From positions 8,138,291-8,202,290 of the forward strand of contig OZ020515.1 in NCBI GenBank assembly GCA_963971425.1: a stretch of 64,000 bases of DNA, read 5' to 3'. The notes under the pieces are model-generated. The model was not told where the DNA came from, did not search any database, and saw only the letters and a program-made list of their open reading frames with translations. Shown piece after piece: positions 1-10,331 of the stretch (the first letter of the stretch is position 1; every line of letters starts with the position of its first letter). Both the position numbers and the translations under genes were made by a program. This stretch comes from Bryoerythrophyllum caledonicum (lineage: Eukaryota > Streptophyta > Bryopsida > Pottiales > Pottiaceae).

Positions 1-188
1 CCTGTCTTTTGTGACAATGTGATGGAGAAAGGAGGAAAAGTAGCTCGCTTGAGAGGCCCTCGTCTACCAAATCAAAGTCAAAATATTAAAAAATTGAAAG
101 AGAAACATGGGCTTTCACCATAACCAAGGTTGTTCTCTTCTCTACATTTGTGTAACAAAGTTTTAGGGCTACATCAGCGCACTACTTA
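1..188. other. left edge, no feature recognised
   Basis: AT-rich DNA with no convincing coding signal. It ends in the left TTA target duplication (186-188) of the foldback element that follows. Confidence 0.5.
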
Positions 189-1007
189 ACCCCTAAATGA
201 CCAGAGTCTCCTTCGAGGGGATTTCAGATTTTGGGCAGGTTTCTAAAATTCGAAAAAAAATCCTTTTTTTTTTAAATTTTTATTCTAGATCGCCCCTAAT
301 AAGAGCTTCATGGAGGTATTTTTAATTTTTCTTTTTGGATTTATGGTTTGAAAGTTAGTACCACCTATTCTCAAAAATGGGGAGGTTGGGCAACCTGGGC
401 ACCCCTAGGAACCAATGAAACACATGTGTGAAAGAGGGGCACTTAGTAGGGGCACAAAGGGTGGGGCAGCCCAAATCAAGGGGAAGAATGGTGGAAGAAA
501 AGACCCCACGAATTCCAAGAAATGGGATAAATAGAATTTTTTTTAAAATAGCGTAAAGTGCCTTGCGGCGGGCCCCGCCACAGCCCCTGCCATGCGCCAC
601 TTGCCATGAGCTGCCGGGCCCGCCGCAAGGCACTTTATGCTATTTTTTAAAAATTTCTATTTATCCTTTTTCTTGGAATTCGTGGGGTCTTTTCTTCCAC
701 CATTCTTCCCCTTGATTTGGGCTGCCCCACCCTCCCTCCACCCTTTGTACCCCTACTTATTGCCCCTCTTTCACACATGTGTTTCATTGGTTCCCAAGGG
801 TGCCCAGGCTGCCCAGCGTCCCCATTTTTGAGAATAGGTGGTACTAACTTTCAAACCGTAAATTCAAAAAAAAAATTAAAAATACCTCCACGGAGCTCTT
901 ATCAGGGGCAATCTAGAATAAAAAAATTTAAAAGGATTTTTTTTCGAATTTTAGAAACCTGCCCAAAATCTGAAACCCCCCCGAAGGAGACTCTGGTCCT
1001 ATAGGGA
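189..1007. mobile_element. foldback TIR element (TTA target site), ~390-base arms
   Basis: The sequence is a long palindrome. The left arm (189 to about 574) is repeated as its reverse complement in the right arm (about 616 to 1007), at roughly 90-95% identity by eye. The right arm carries a small extra G-rich insertion. The centre is a GC-rich loop of about 40 bases, flanked by the pairing GGCGGGCCC/GGGCCCGCC. The outer ends read ACCCCTAAATGACC and GGTCCTATAGGGA, with TTA on both sides (186-188, 1008-1010). This matches the TTA-target family seen elsewhere in the window. It has no coding capacity; the open frames on both strands are mirror images of each other. PIF/Harbinger-like non-autonomous status is inferred from the 3-base TTA duplication. 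Confidence 0.8.
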
Positions 1008-1010
1008 TTA

Positions 1011-1440
1011 AAGGATGGTGCACCGAGTCTTTTTGGCTGACACAAGACAACCACCCTTTAAAACTCATATTTTCAGGAAAACTCTATTGCCTCAAAAGTC
1101 GAACAATGCCAATTGGTATCGGATACCCTCCATGAGTTGGTTATCCATGGCATGTCTTCTCTCTTTTACCCACTCTCACTTATTGGCATTGGGTGAAGGA
1201 GGGCACCAAATCTCACCTACTCTAGAGTTTGATTATGGGCTTTGGTGGTTTCTGGGGTTTTAAATTCTATATCAATTCCAAATCTTTGTGATTAAATTTG
1301 AAAAAATATTTGTTGAGTTTCATTCCAAATTCCGCATCTTTCTACACAAATGTTTTTGACATACAATGTCATTTGAGTCCCCAACTGCCTTAAGTGATCG
1401 GAATTGGGTCCTTCTACTTTACCGGAAGCTTGTCCTAATT
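1011..1440. repeat. degenerate repeat copy shared with 16740-17157
   Basis: Read in reverse complement, this segment matches 16740-17157. Shared landmarks include CTTATTGGCATTGGG and the stretch around TTCCAAATTCCGCATC/GATGCGGAATTTGGAA. The partner copy ends in a TTA-family terminus (GGTCCTTTAGGGA then TTA at 17158-17160). This piece is therefore probably an old copy of the same family. The short open frame at 1015-1263 is not conserved in the partner and is not considered a gene. Confidence 0.6.
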
Positions 1441-2238
1441 ACCACCACCAATAGCACCACAATAAAATTGTGACTGTTAATGAAAACTTTACAATGCATG
1501 TATTAAAAAAATACTCCCGTATGTGTGTTGTCCTAATCCAGCTTTGTAAAACCCCACAAGCTCTTCCCTTCCAAAATATAGCATTAGAATATCCACTACC
1601 CACAGACACCCTAGAAACAAAATACGCAAAATGAATTTGCCACTCCATACCCCATTGACATACTCTAAGAATTACATAATTGCTTGCAATTGCTAATGGA
1701 AATGAGATTACTAATACTTAACATCCATTAATACGTGTATGACTTATACCTCACATGAACAACCTTCACGAAGGTCAAAAAGATCCTCAAAAACCAAGTG
1801 ATTGTCCAATTATACTATTAATCTTCTCTATCCAACCCTTTGAACTACAACATTATGAAGAGGAATGACATATCAACACAATGATTAGCAATTTATACTT
1901 ATCTACAAATACACAAAATTTAACAGATTGATCTTTTTTGGAAAAAAACTTACACGGAGAAGCGCAAACCAAACAACTCATAGTCTGTTGTACGCCTAAG
2001 AAGGATCCACAGTTCGGCAAAAAGTAGACTCATCATGCTCCCTCTTAGCCAACAATGGTAAATTTCAACAACTCAACTGCTCCCCATAAACCAAAGAAGA
2101 TGACGACACAAATTAACAAGTCATTTGCATCACCTGAAAAAAGGAAAAAAAACCTCACAACTCTAGCATTTTATAAACACATATCTACATTTGGCATGTT
2201 TGTTCCTAACAACATCCATACTCCTCTCTTCAATGTCT
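1441..2238. other. AT-rich intergenic DNA
   Basis: No coding, RNA or repeat structure was recognised in this stretch. Open frames are short and compositionally random. Confidence 0.4.
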
Positions 2239-3237
2239 TCAATCCAATGATAACTCTTCCTCATCTTTGTTTGCAGTGCTCCCCTCTTCTTCCCCAACAC
2301 CCTCCTCTTCATTGCTGCTTATCTTCTCTTCGTCTCCATTGTTGCTAGAATCCTCTCCGGTGCTACTTGATATGTTCGTCTTAGGTTCATCTTTGTTGTT
2401 GTAGCTGCATGGAGAGCTAACCAAGGAGACATGTTCCTCGCCCTCGTTGTCTGCTTGTACCCTCTTCTTTGTTGTTTTCTTTTTTTGATGGACAAGACAA
2501 TTGTTGCTCGGGTCTTTTCAGCCAAGCTCTCCCAGCCATAGAGCCTTGCTTGCTCTATCTCAAGTGTGCTAGGAACACGATTGAACTCTTTCTCCTTCAA
2601 AAACCCATAGTGTATCAATGATAAGCATTGTATATGAAAAAAATTATCCATCTAGCAACACTAGAAGCATACAATACAAGAAATGAATGAATCGCATTTA
2701 TATGCGGAAAATTAATTACATTAATTGAACCTTTGTAGCACCAACCAGCTGCAGAAACACGTACAAGTTAGCGTAGAATTTGAATGACTTGAAAAGGTAA
2801 GTGAGAAAAAAATTAAGATATACGGGAATCATGTTGGGTTTACAAACTTATCAACAACACCAAAATACACCTTCCAAACGGTGCGGTGGCTGAAAGGGTT
2901 GGCTGCAGCTTCCTTTCTCTGTAGTGCTCTTGTTCTGCAGAGCTCCGCCTTCGCCTTCTTCTTCTTCTTAGGGTCATCATTATTGCGTAGAATCTGCTCC
3001 CATGACACCTAGCTGCAATCTTTTGGTCTAGGAACAAGCTCTGGATCTTCATAGACACAAAATTTGTGCCTCAATCTTGCTCGCTTATCACGGAGGCTGT
3101 ATTCGAGTACTGCCATAACATCGTTCAACTTCCACTCTCCAAGGTACACAATCCGCAACGGCTTAATGAATCTAACCTTCAATTCTTGAAATTGTTTGGT
3201 CCAATCCAAGTGCCAAGGAAATGTATACCCACCCCGG
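2239..3237 (-). pseudogene. 3' part of a split transposase-like gene (Ptta/En-Spm type?)
   Basis: This is the downstream half of a minus-strand gene whose upstream half is at 12720-14283. Reading on from the retrotransposon junction, the frame encodes a block with HLDWTKQF, EWKLNDVMAVLEYSLRDKRA and LRHKF. An in-frame TAG at 3009-3011 follows, and the same frame then continues through a lysine-rich stretch and RALQRKEAAANPFSH to a stop near 2830. This order (basic linker, conserved HR.. block) resembles the plant transposase Ptta/En-Spm accessory family, but that assignment is from memory of the family pattern. Further downstream, minus-strand blocks at 2319-2651 (basic) and 2239-2424 (Glu/Ser-rich acidic tail) may be later exons. 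The nonsense codon and the insertion make it a pseudogene. Confidence 0.55.
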
Positions 3238-4979
3238 TGTCGTGAAGGAAATCACTAGATGTTATAAAAGGATTAAAAAAGAGGGGAAAGAGAATGGTTA
3301 GGGCCGAAGGTGAAGACATGACTAGCGGATTCATCCTCAATTACGCAGTCATACTTCACCAAACAGCATCTTTATCTTAGAGGATCTTTTACTGCCTCTT
3401 GTCACTAGCTCAGGGCTTAGGAGCGTCCACCAGCTGGTTTTCCTGCTGATTCCAGCAGTCCCCTGACCACGCGTGCGCCAGCCGCTCTGACAAGCCAAGG
3501 AATCGAACCCGGACCGGCGAGGTACAACGAAATGCTCAGCCAGCCGAACTGAGCCGCAGTCGATGTCAGTACGTGGGCTCTAATGGTATTTAAGCCATTT
3601 TCTAACGCTTCTAAGATCAAAAAACCTAAACAGAGTGTTATGGTAGTTTAGTTTGTAGTAAAAGTAAGAAATGCTAGTGTTTAGAGTCAAGTTAGAGGGA
3701 AGAAAATAGGGGCAGCTACTTGTGGACATTGTAGATAAGAGATAAGAGGGAATCTAGGCTTATGTGGGAAGTTATGGCAAGAATTGGAGGTAAATTGACT
3801 TTGGTGACCAAATTTTGGTCAAAGAAGGAGGCTTGAAGGCGTGGGCTGATGTTTATTCTTGACTTTCTTGCCCTTCTCCCCCGCTCGAGCTCTTCTCCCC
3901 AAGACTACAAATAGCCTCAGGTTTCTGCTTGTTTCATCGCGAGTTTTTAGAATTTGATTGTCAGTTTTTAGAGTGTTGTTCCTCTTGTTGTTAGCTTTCC
4001 AGTGATGTATCACACGCTCCAATCGGAGTTGTAGTGAAGCCGTGGTGCGGATTTGAATAAAGAGGGGTTTAGAAATTGAGGCAGTAATGTAAAAATACTT
4101 TGAAGGAGTGGTGTTCCGCGATCATTGTGAGTTTGATAGTGAGATTTTGAGGGTAGTATTACAATTGTCTTAGGAAGCTTGTGTTAAAATCTTAGATCCA
4201 TTAGGACTATAATCTAAAAGTTATGAGGTAATTTGTAACCGGGGTTTTGAGAGGGATTCAAGGGCAGAACTTGGTATAAGGAAAATACGCTTTGGGAGAT
4301 TATTAATAGAGTCTTTAGGATTGATTTTTTGTGGAAGTGTTCTTTGTTATATGAGTGATTTATGTACAAATTTTGAGATATTTGTCTGTAATAGAATAGG
4401 AGTGATGAAGAGTTGAAGTAGGGGGGGTCCTGATATTAGAGGCAGAGGAGTTTGAGGCCATGGATCTTGTTGAAAATTGATCCAGTGATAGTGAAAATTG
4501 GTACTTAGCTTCTTAATAGGATTATAAAGGTTGTGTCAAAATCCTAGAGTCATTGGATTTGTAGATAGAAAGTTATGTGAAAATTAGTGGTGGAATTTTT
4601 AAGGGCAGCGTTTGAAGATGGGAACTCCTAGATTAAGAATGTTATGGAGATAGACTAGAAGCAAAAGAAAGGCATAGTAGCCATTTTTTATGTTTGTTGA
4701 AGCCATACATACAAGATAAGTCTTGCACTTAACTACCTAAATGCAAAAAAAAACCCTGTGTTTCCTAAAGCAAAGTTTCTCAACACGACATTTGGTAGCG
4801 TTTGAAGATGGGAACTCCTAGATTAAGAATGTTATGGAGATAGACTAGAAGCAAAAGAAAGGCATAGTAGCCATTTTTTATGTTTGTTGAAGCCATACAT
4901 ACAAGATAAGTCTTGCACTTAACTACCTAAATGCAAAAAAGACCCTGTGTTTCCTAAAGCAAAGTTTCTCAACACGACA
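3238..4979 (+). repeat. 5' LTR with duplicated 3' end
   Basis: The first complete LTR match runs 3238-4790 and is colinear with 11168-12719 at a constant offset of 7930. It ends CACGACA. It is followed by TTTGGT and then by a second copy of its own last ~180 bases (4797-4979), again ending CACGACA. A possible promoter is the TATA-like CTACAAATAG near 3902, with AATAAA near 4054; both are tentative. A TATAAAAG lies at 3263-3270, very close to the LTR start. Confidence 0.93.
3499..3557 (-). promoter_or_regulatory. tRNA-like A-box/B-box module inside the 5' LTR (antisense)
   Basis: On the minus strand the LTR reads GGCTCAGTTCGGCTGGCTGA (an A-box/D-arm-like stretch, 3541-3557 region). About 30 bases later comes CCGGGTTCGATTCC (3499-3512), a close match to the pol III B-box consensus GGTTCRANTCC. 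The spacing is tRNA-like, but the acceptor and anticodon stems are not evident. It is therefore a tRNA-derived (SINE-like) module or a coincidence, not a tRNA gene. The same module recurs in the 3' LTR and, diverged, near 29668-29890. Confidence 0.5.
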
Positions 4980-4985
4980 TTTGGT
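4608..4985 (+). repeat. ~190-base tandem duplication across the LTR/PBS junction
   Basis: The segment beginning AGCGTTTGAAGATGGG at 4607 and running through the LTR end into TTTGGT (4791-4796) is repeated directly from 4797. The two copies differ mainly in an A-run (nine A versus AAAAAAGA). The second copy matches the 3' LTR version. The duplication therefore includes the LTR terminus and the first bases of the primer-binding site. Confidence 0.9.
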
Positions 4986-4999
4986 GCTTCCACTGAGAG
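4982..4999 (+). other. retrotransposon primer-binding site
   Basis: TGGTGCTTCCACTGAG lies two bases after the second LTR terminus (CACGACA at 4973-4979), the usual position of a tRNA primer-binding site. It begins with the TGG that complements tRNA CCA ends. Which tRNA primes was not determined. Confidence 0.75.
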
Positions 5000-5031
5000 T
5001 GCTTTAGGGCATTTAGTTTGGTTAAGGCACA

Positions 5032-7575
5032 ATGACTGACCCTGGAGGGCCTGAAGCTGGTGGTGCCCAAGATATAGGTGGTGGAGCAAGAGATGGAGGT
5101 GGTGGCCCAAATTTTGCTGAAGATCTTCTCCGAGCCATGCAGATGTTTATGGGCCAACAAGCAGTTAATGTAACTGGACAAGGGGCCACAAAGGCGTTGA
5201 GGGATGTTATTAACAAGAGTGGGAGGTTTGATGGCAAGAATATCACGGGTTTTTTGAGGGCTTATACGTGTGAAATGGAGATTTATCGAGTGCCAGATGC
5301 AAGGATGATCGAATCCTTTGATCTTGCAGTTGTACCTGAAATCCGTGAGAGAGTGAGAGAACTTCATGGTGCCATGTATGTGAATACATGGGCAAGGTTT
5401 GCTGAGAGACTGAAGGAAGAATATTTCGATGAGGATTCTCAGAGGATGTCAAAGAGGGCATTCTTGGAATGGGTTGAACTACAACCGGGTAAGAGTATGG
5501 GGCCCAATGAGCTCTTGAGAGAATTTGAGAAGAAGTACGGGCAACTTCCGGTATCAGAGAAGCGGCTGCTTGACACAAGGAAGTCGGAGTTGTTTCTTCA
5601 GGCTGCAGATGATGTATTGGAAGACAGACTTCTTTTAATACTCCAAGATGCAACAACTGAAGGAGGTTTTGATCCTGAGTGGAGAAGGTTAGAAGAGTCG
5701 GTAAGCCTTGTTGCGAAGCAACAACGTGTGAAGGCTCGAGGAGCTATCTCGAGGGGTGATATACCATCTGTATCATTTCCTAAGGCGTTACCTTCTTCGG
5801 TGCCTTCAACGCCATCGAGTTCTTCAAATGGTAAAGTCGTGGACAATGACACTCTTGAGGAACTTATGAAAGGCATCAGAGAGTTGAAGGTGGAGATGAC
5901 TACGCTTAAGAAGGACAGAAAGACAAGCTCATCAACACCTGTTGGAGGACAGAAGGAGTTCGTGGTCAGGTGTATTTGGTGTGATGATCCGGGCCATAAG
6001 CGTGGAGATTGTGCTTCGTATGCAGATGCTATGAAGAGTGGGATTATTACCTTTAAAGAAGGGAGAATTAGAGATGCATCATCCGAAGAAGCCTTAAACA
6101 CTAACTTTGGAAGAGGCGGCATGAAGAAGCTAATGGATGAGAAGATGGGGAGGGGCAACTCTTCGAAAGGCAAAGATGCAGAAGCTTATAACATTGGGGT
6201 TGAGCAGAGCAAAGCTTCATCTCGTATACCCAGAGAATTGATGGTCAGAGGTGCACAAGCCATTAGACAACTTACTGGATGGGATGATCCAGTAGATTCA
6301 ATTACCATTAGAGCATATTTGGCTAATGAAGAAGGGATGGATTTGCCTAGTGATGCTTTGGTAGAAGCAAAACGTGGTAGAGATGAGGAGGAAGAGACCG
6401 CAGAGCCTGTGAGCAAGAGAAAGCCAACAAGCGGCAGGGATGGTGTTTCAGGACAAGGGCCAGCAAATCACACCCGTCAGAAACAAGATGCAGGACCTTC
6501 TACCGTACACCCGGGAAGTGCACCACTTCCAAAGGATAAGTGGGAGGAAAGGATGAGCAACAAGAAGGGAAAGGAGAGAGAAGATTCTGCAAAGACAAGA
6601 GGTAAAACGCCAGCCTACAAACTTCAATCTGATATTGAGTCTTCTATTGATATGAAGGGCATTCTTGAAGAGAGAATTCTTGATGCCAAGATTGAGTTCA
6701 CATTGAGAGAAGCTCTTGGCATTGCCAAGAAAGACTTTCACGAGCTTATTATTGATGTTATCAAGAGAAAGAGACAAATGACAGCAGAGACAGTGATGGC
6801 AAGGGCAATAGACACTCATATGACTGTTGATGAGGAAGAAGAGATTGGACAGGTATTTGCCATCATGTGTGATTCCACAAGCACAATGGAGGAGGATTTT
6901 CAAGATGTTACTAATCTTTTGGATGGAGAAATGGAAGATGAGGTTTTACAGATGTTTTCCCTTGGGTTTATTGCAAGGAAACAAGAAGAAGCAGATGTAC
7001 ACGTTTCTTCTGAAGAGATTGCAATGACATGTTGCATGGGTGGAGAGTTTCTGGGAGAGCATGAGGGTGACGCAATGAGAACGTACATTCAACCATTCTG
7101 GGCTAGAGCTACTACAGAAACGCTTGTGAAGCTTGGAGACCTGGATGCGCCTATTTTAGCTCTTGTTGATCATGGATCTGAGATTAATATTATCTCGAGG
7201 AAGGTCTATGAAAAGGGTAAGTGGCCCATCGACATCAACCATGGGTGGGTTCTCCGAGCGGCAAACAATGAAAGAGGAGGTCTTTATGGTGCATGTCCAG
7301 CTGTTAAGACCAAGATTGGGGATGTTGAGGTTGAACAGAATTTCTTTGTGCAGAACAATGGCACATATCCAGTTATTTTGGGGCAACCGTATATCACTGC
7401 TACACGGATGGGGACGAAGGTATTGGATGATGGCTCACACTATGCTAGAATACGGAGTTGTGATGGAAAGAAAGCAGTGCAGTTTCTCACTGTTAAGCCA
7501 AATCACGAGAGGCATAGATCTCAACTCAGAGAAGCACCCATGGTTGATGACTCTGAAGACTTTCAGGGTTTCTAG
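5032..7575 (+). CDS. gag: gag-protease polyprotein (gypsy)
   Basis: This 847-residue frame encodes the structural protein and aspartic protease of the retrotransposon. Capsid-like helical sequence occupies roughly residues 45-240, with WARFAERLKEEYFDE typical of gypsy gag. A serine-rich linker follows, then a coiled segment (about 273-298). A single CCHC zinc knuckle (C314, C317, H322, C327; spacing 2-4-4) would bind RNA. A long charged Lys/Glu-rich region comes next. The protease active-site motif ALVDHGSEINIIS lies near residue 710-722, with D-H-G in place of the usual D-T/S-G. A hydrophobic-Gly flap/dimer segment (VILGQPYI) follows. The start at 5032 lies 33 bases past the primer-binding site and is the first good ATG. 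Pol lies in the -1 frame immediately downstream. Confidence 0.93.
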   Translation: MTDPGGPEAGGAQDIGGGARDGGGGPNFAEDLLRAMQMFMGQQAVNVTGQGATKALRDVINKSGRFDGKNITGFLRAYTCEMEIYRVPDARMIESFDLAVVPEIRERVRELHGAMYVNTWARFAERLKEEYFDEDSQRMSKRAFLEWVELQPGKSMGPNELLREFEKKYGQLPVSEKRLLDTRKSELFLQAADDVLEDRLLLILQDATTEGGFDPEWRRLEESVSLVAKQQRVKARGAISRGDIPSVSFPKALPSSVPSTPSSSSNGKVVDNDTLEELMKGIRELKVEMTTLKKDRKTSSSTPVGGQKEFVVRCIWCDDPGHKRGDCASYADAMKSGIITFKEGRIRDASSEEALNTNFGRGGMKKLMDEKMGRGNSSKGKDAEAYNIGVEQSKASSRIPRELMVRGAQAIRQLTGWDDPVDSITIRAYLANEEGMDLPSDALVEAKRGRDEEEETAEPVSKRKPTSGRDGVSGQGPANHTRQKQDAGPSTVHPGSAPLPKDKWEERMSNKKGKEREDSAKTRGKTPAYKLQSDIESSIDMKGILEERILDAKIEFTLREALGIAKKDFHELIIDVIKRKRQMTAETVMARAIDTHMTVDEEEEIGQVFAIMCDSTSTMEEDFQDVTNLLDGEMEDEVLQMFSLGFIARKQEEADVHVSSEEIAMTCCMGGEFLGEHEGDAMRTYIQPFWARATTETLVKLGDLDAPILALVDHGSEINIISRKVYEKGKWPIDINHGWVLRAANNERGGLYGACPAVKTKIGDVEVEQNFFVQNNGTYPVILGQPYITATRMGTKVLDDGSHYARIRSCDGKKAVQFLTVKPNHERHRSQLREAPMVDDSEDFQGF

Positions 7576-10331
7576 ATTGCACACGTGGAACATGGGGGTC
7601 CACGGGTGCAAGGGATTTATCTACTATCTCATTCCCCAATGTAAATAGTAGCCGTCGTATCGTTTTGAACGCTACTGGAGAAAGCCTCATAACTTTTGTA
7701 AGGATTCATGATTTAGATCCTACACAGAGAAAGACAGTTAAGAAAATTGAAAGAAAATTAAAAAGAGTGGGTGTGGTGTTGAGTGAGGAAGATATTACTG
7801 GAGTGATAGAAGAAGAAGGATTTGCAGAAGATATAGTAAGAGTTTTAGAAGGCATACTAGACAAAAAATCAACACCTGGTGATGTTATGGTTGAGGTTCA
7901 TTCAAGGGAAATCTATAATGAACTACTAGAATTGACAACAACCGAGGGTTTGGTTGGAAGCTATGGTGCACACTTTGAGGCCAATGTTAACACCAAGTAC
8001 AAAACAGTGGCAAAGAAAGTGAGGCCCGTCGCAACACAGTTACCACCTGATACTGAGGATCATATCAGACAAGCTGGGAAGGAGCCTGGGCTAAGACAAT
8101 CAAGACAAATTGGGCACAAGTTTACTGATGAGTCAATTGGCAAACTAGAGATTGGAGGGGGTGATTTCTTGAATGAACTAGAGAAGAAAAAGTTCCGAGA
8201 CATGCTCTCCAAACATGGTAAGGCCTTTGCTTCATCACCAGATGAAATTGGATGTGTGCAACCTACTGTAGTTGCACCAATGGTTATTTTCACTGTACCG
8301 CATGTGCCATGGGATTTGAAGCCTATACCAGTGCCAAAGGCATTATTACCCAAGCTTGTGAGTTTATTAAAGGAGAAGGTGCGTATGGGTATACTTGAAC
8401 CTTCTATGGCTCCGTATTCCAATCGTTGGTTCACAGTGCCAAAGAAATCAGGAGCCTTAAGGTTTATCCAAGACATGCAGCCAGCAAATAAGGTCACTAT
8501 CAGGAACAAAGGATCTGGGCCGGTTGTAGATGAAGTTGCGGAGGCATTTGCAGGACATGGCATCTATTCTATTGGAGACCTATACTCAGGTTACGATCAG
8601 TTTCAACTTGCAAATGAAAGCAGAGATTTGACAACCATGAAGACTGCATTGGGACTTGTTAGAATGTGCACACTACCTCAAGGTGCCACCAATTCGGTGG
8701 CTCACATGCAGAACGCCATGAACCGTATTCTAAAGGATTTTGTCCCTGAGAAGACAATACCTTTTGTTGATGATATACCAATCAAAGGTTGTAAGGAAGA
8801 AACAAAGGACGTGACAGTGGGCAAGGATGGTTGCAGAGCATTTGTAAATGATCATATTACAGATGTGGAGAAGATTTTGGAAAGACTTGAAGAAGTGAAT
8901 TTGACATTGTCCATTGATAAGTCTAAGTTTGGTGTGGAAGAAATCGTGGTAGTTGGACATTTGTGCGGGAGATATGGGCGGAAACCTAACCCTGAGAAAG
9001 TAGATGCTATTGGAAGAATGAAAGCATGTACTAGCATTACTGAAGTAAGGAGGTTTCTAGGGGCGTGTGTCTTTTATCAGATTTGGGTTCCACATTTCGC
9101 TCATGTCGCTGATCCATTGTACAAACTTTTAAGAAAAGGAGTGAAGTTCAAATGGGGAAGTGATCAAAAGTCGGCAATGGAGGGACTAAAGGATATTTTG
9201 AAGTCTTCACCAATTCTAAGGCAAGTTGAGTACGATAGCGGCAGACCAGTGATTGTGACTGTTGATAGTAGTCCAATTGCTATAGGTTGGGCTATTGGCC
9301 AAGATGATGCAGAAGGGAGAAGATTTGCTATAAGATTTGGGGCAAGGATTCTTACAGAACGACAAAGAGCATATCCACAAGTGAAGAGGGAGCTTTTAGG
9401 AGCATTGACAGCGCTGAAAGCAGAGAGAAACTACTTGATTGGTGCCAATGTTATCTTGGAGACTGACTGTTTGCCATTACTTGGCATGATTGCAAATTGT
9501 TCTACACCAGACATTGCAATGCTACGTTGGATAGCCTACATTAGATCACTAAATCCTGTGTTTGTACATATTACTGGCAAAAAAAACTCAGTGGCAGATA
9601 TGCTATCTAGAGCCAGATATATGGGTGAAGAAGATATGCAGGCACAAGAGATTGGTGAAGATGATGAAGATAAAGACTATGGCTATGTTTTGACAATAGA
9701 TGGAGCGAACACTAGTGATGGTGATCAATCATTCAAAGAAGAGCTTTATCAAGATAGGTTGAGGGATATTGGCATATATTTGAGTACCTTGAAGAGGAAA
9801 GAAGGCTGGTTAGACAAGACCTTTAAGGATATCAGACACCAGTCTTATAACTACCTCTTAAGAGATGGATTCTTGTGGAAAAGGCCAAAGAGGAAGGATG
9901 GAATGCCATTGAGAGTGGTTGGCGATGCGGAGACTAAGAGTCAAGTTCTCAAAGAATTTCATGACACACTTTGGGCAGGGCACAGGGGAGTTTGGGCTAC
10001 ATACTATAAGATCAAAGAACGATATTGGTGGAAGGGCTTGTACAAAGACGTGGAAGAATTTGTAGGTTCTTGTACAAATTGTCAGCTGCAATCCAAAATG
10101 AGATACAGAGATGAGTTGCACCCTACTTATCCACTTGCAATGCATTTTCAGTGGGTGATTGATTTGGTTGCAATGCCATTAGGTCTATGGGGCATGAAAT
10201 ATCTTGTTTTGGCTAGAGAAGAACTCTCAAATTTTGTTGAAGGAAGGGCTTTGAGGACCAAATCCACCGAAGGATTTGTAGATTCATATTGGAGGACATC
10301 TTCAGTAGATATGGAAGTATTGGTAGGATGA
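7557..10331 (+). CDS. pol: pol: reverse transcriptase, RNase H, integrase N-terminal part
   Basis: This frame opens at 7557, overlaps the gag stop (7573-7575) by 19 bases and lies -1 relative to gag. Production by -1 frameshifting is possible, and no ATG is needed. It encodes a short linker, then reverse transcriptase with the conserved RWFTVPKKSGALRFIQDMQ and LPQGATNS blocks. The catalytic box is F-V-D-D at 8763-8774, where most relatives have YVDD or FLDD. RNase H follows (VIVTVDSSP, ETDCLPLLG, about 9250-9600). The integrase HHCC zinc finger (HDTLWAGH...CTNCQ, about 9958-10085) and the first catalytic Asp (WVIDLVAMP) come last. The frame then runs out at 10331 because one base appears to be missing near 10292; the rest of integrase continues in the next frame. 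Confidence 0.93.
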   Translation, partial: RLSGFLDCTRGTWGSTGARDLSTISFPNVNSSRRIVLNATGESLITFVRIHDLDPTQRKTVKKIERKLKRVGVVLSEEDITGVIEEEGFAEDIVRVLEGILDKKSTPGDVMVEVHSREIYNELLELTTTEGLVGSYGAHFEANVNTKYKTVAKKVRPVATQLPPDTEDHIRQAGKEPGLRQSRQIGHKFTDESIGKLEIGGGDFLNELEKKKFRDMLSKHGKAFASSPDEIGCVQPTVVAPMVIFTVPHVPWDLKPIPVPKALLPKLVSLLKEKVRMGILEPSMAPYSNRWFTVPKKSGALRFIQDMQPANKVTIRNKGSGPVVDEVAEAFAGHGIYSIGDLYSGYDQFQLANESRDLTTMKTALGLVRMCTLPQGATNSVAHMQNAMNRILKDFVPEKTIPFVDDIPIKGCKEETKDVTVGKDGCRAFVNDHITDVEKILERLEEVNLTLSIDKSKFGVEEIVVVGHLCGRYGRKPNPEKVDAIGRMKACTSITEVRRFLGACVFYQIWVPHFAHVADPLYKLLRKGVKFKWGSDQKSAMEGLKDILKSSPILRQVEYDSGRPVIVTVDSSPIAIGWAIGQDDAEGRRFAIRFGARILTERQRAYPQVKRELLGALTALKAERNYLIGANVILETDCLPLLGMIANCSTPDIAMLRWIAYIRSLNPVFVHITGKKNSVADMLSRARYMGEEDMQAQEIGEDDEDKDYGYVLTIDGANTSDGDQSFKEELYQDRLRDIGIYLSTLKRKEGWLDKTFKDIRHQSYNYLLRDGFLWKRPKRKDGMPLRVVGDAETKSQVLKEFHDTLWAGHRGVWATYYKIKERYWWKGLYKDVEEFVGSCTNCQLQSKMRYRDELHPTYPLAMHFQWVIDLVAMPLGLWGMKYLVLAREELSNFVEGRALRTKSTEGFVDSYWRTSSVDMEVLVG

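Noticed and set aside
355-1004. Pair of opposite open frames around 355-1004
   Set aside because: They are mirror images created by the foldback palindrome.
3499-3557. A tRNA gene in the LTR
   Set aside because: A and B boxes are present but no acceptor or anticodon stem can be drawn. It is kept only as a tRNA-like module.
5243-6173. Minus-strand frames within gag
   Set aside because: They are antisense shadows with no recognisable domain; the plus strand is a clear gag-protease.
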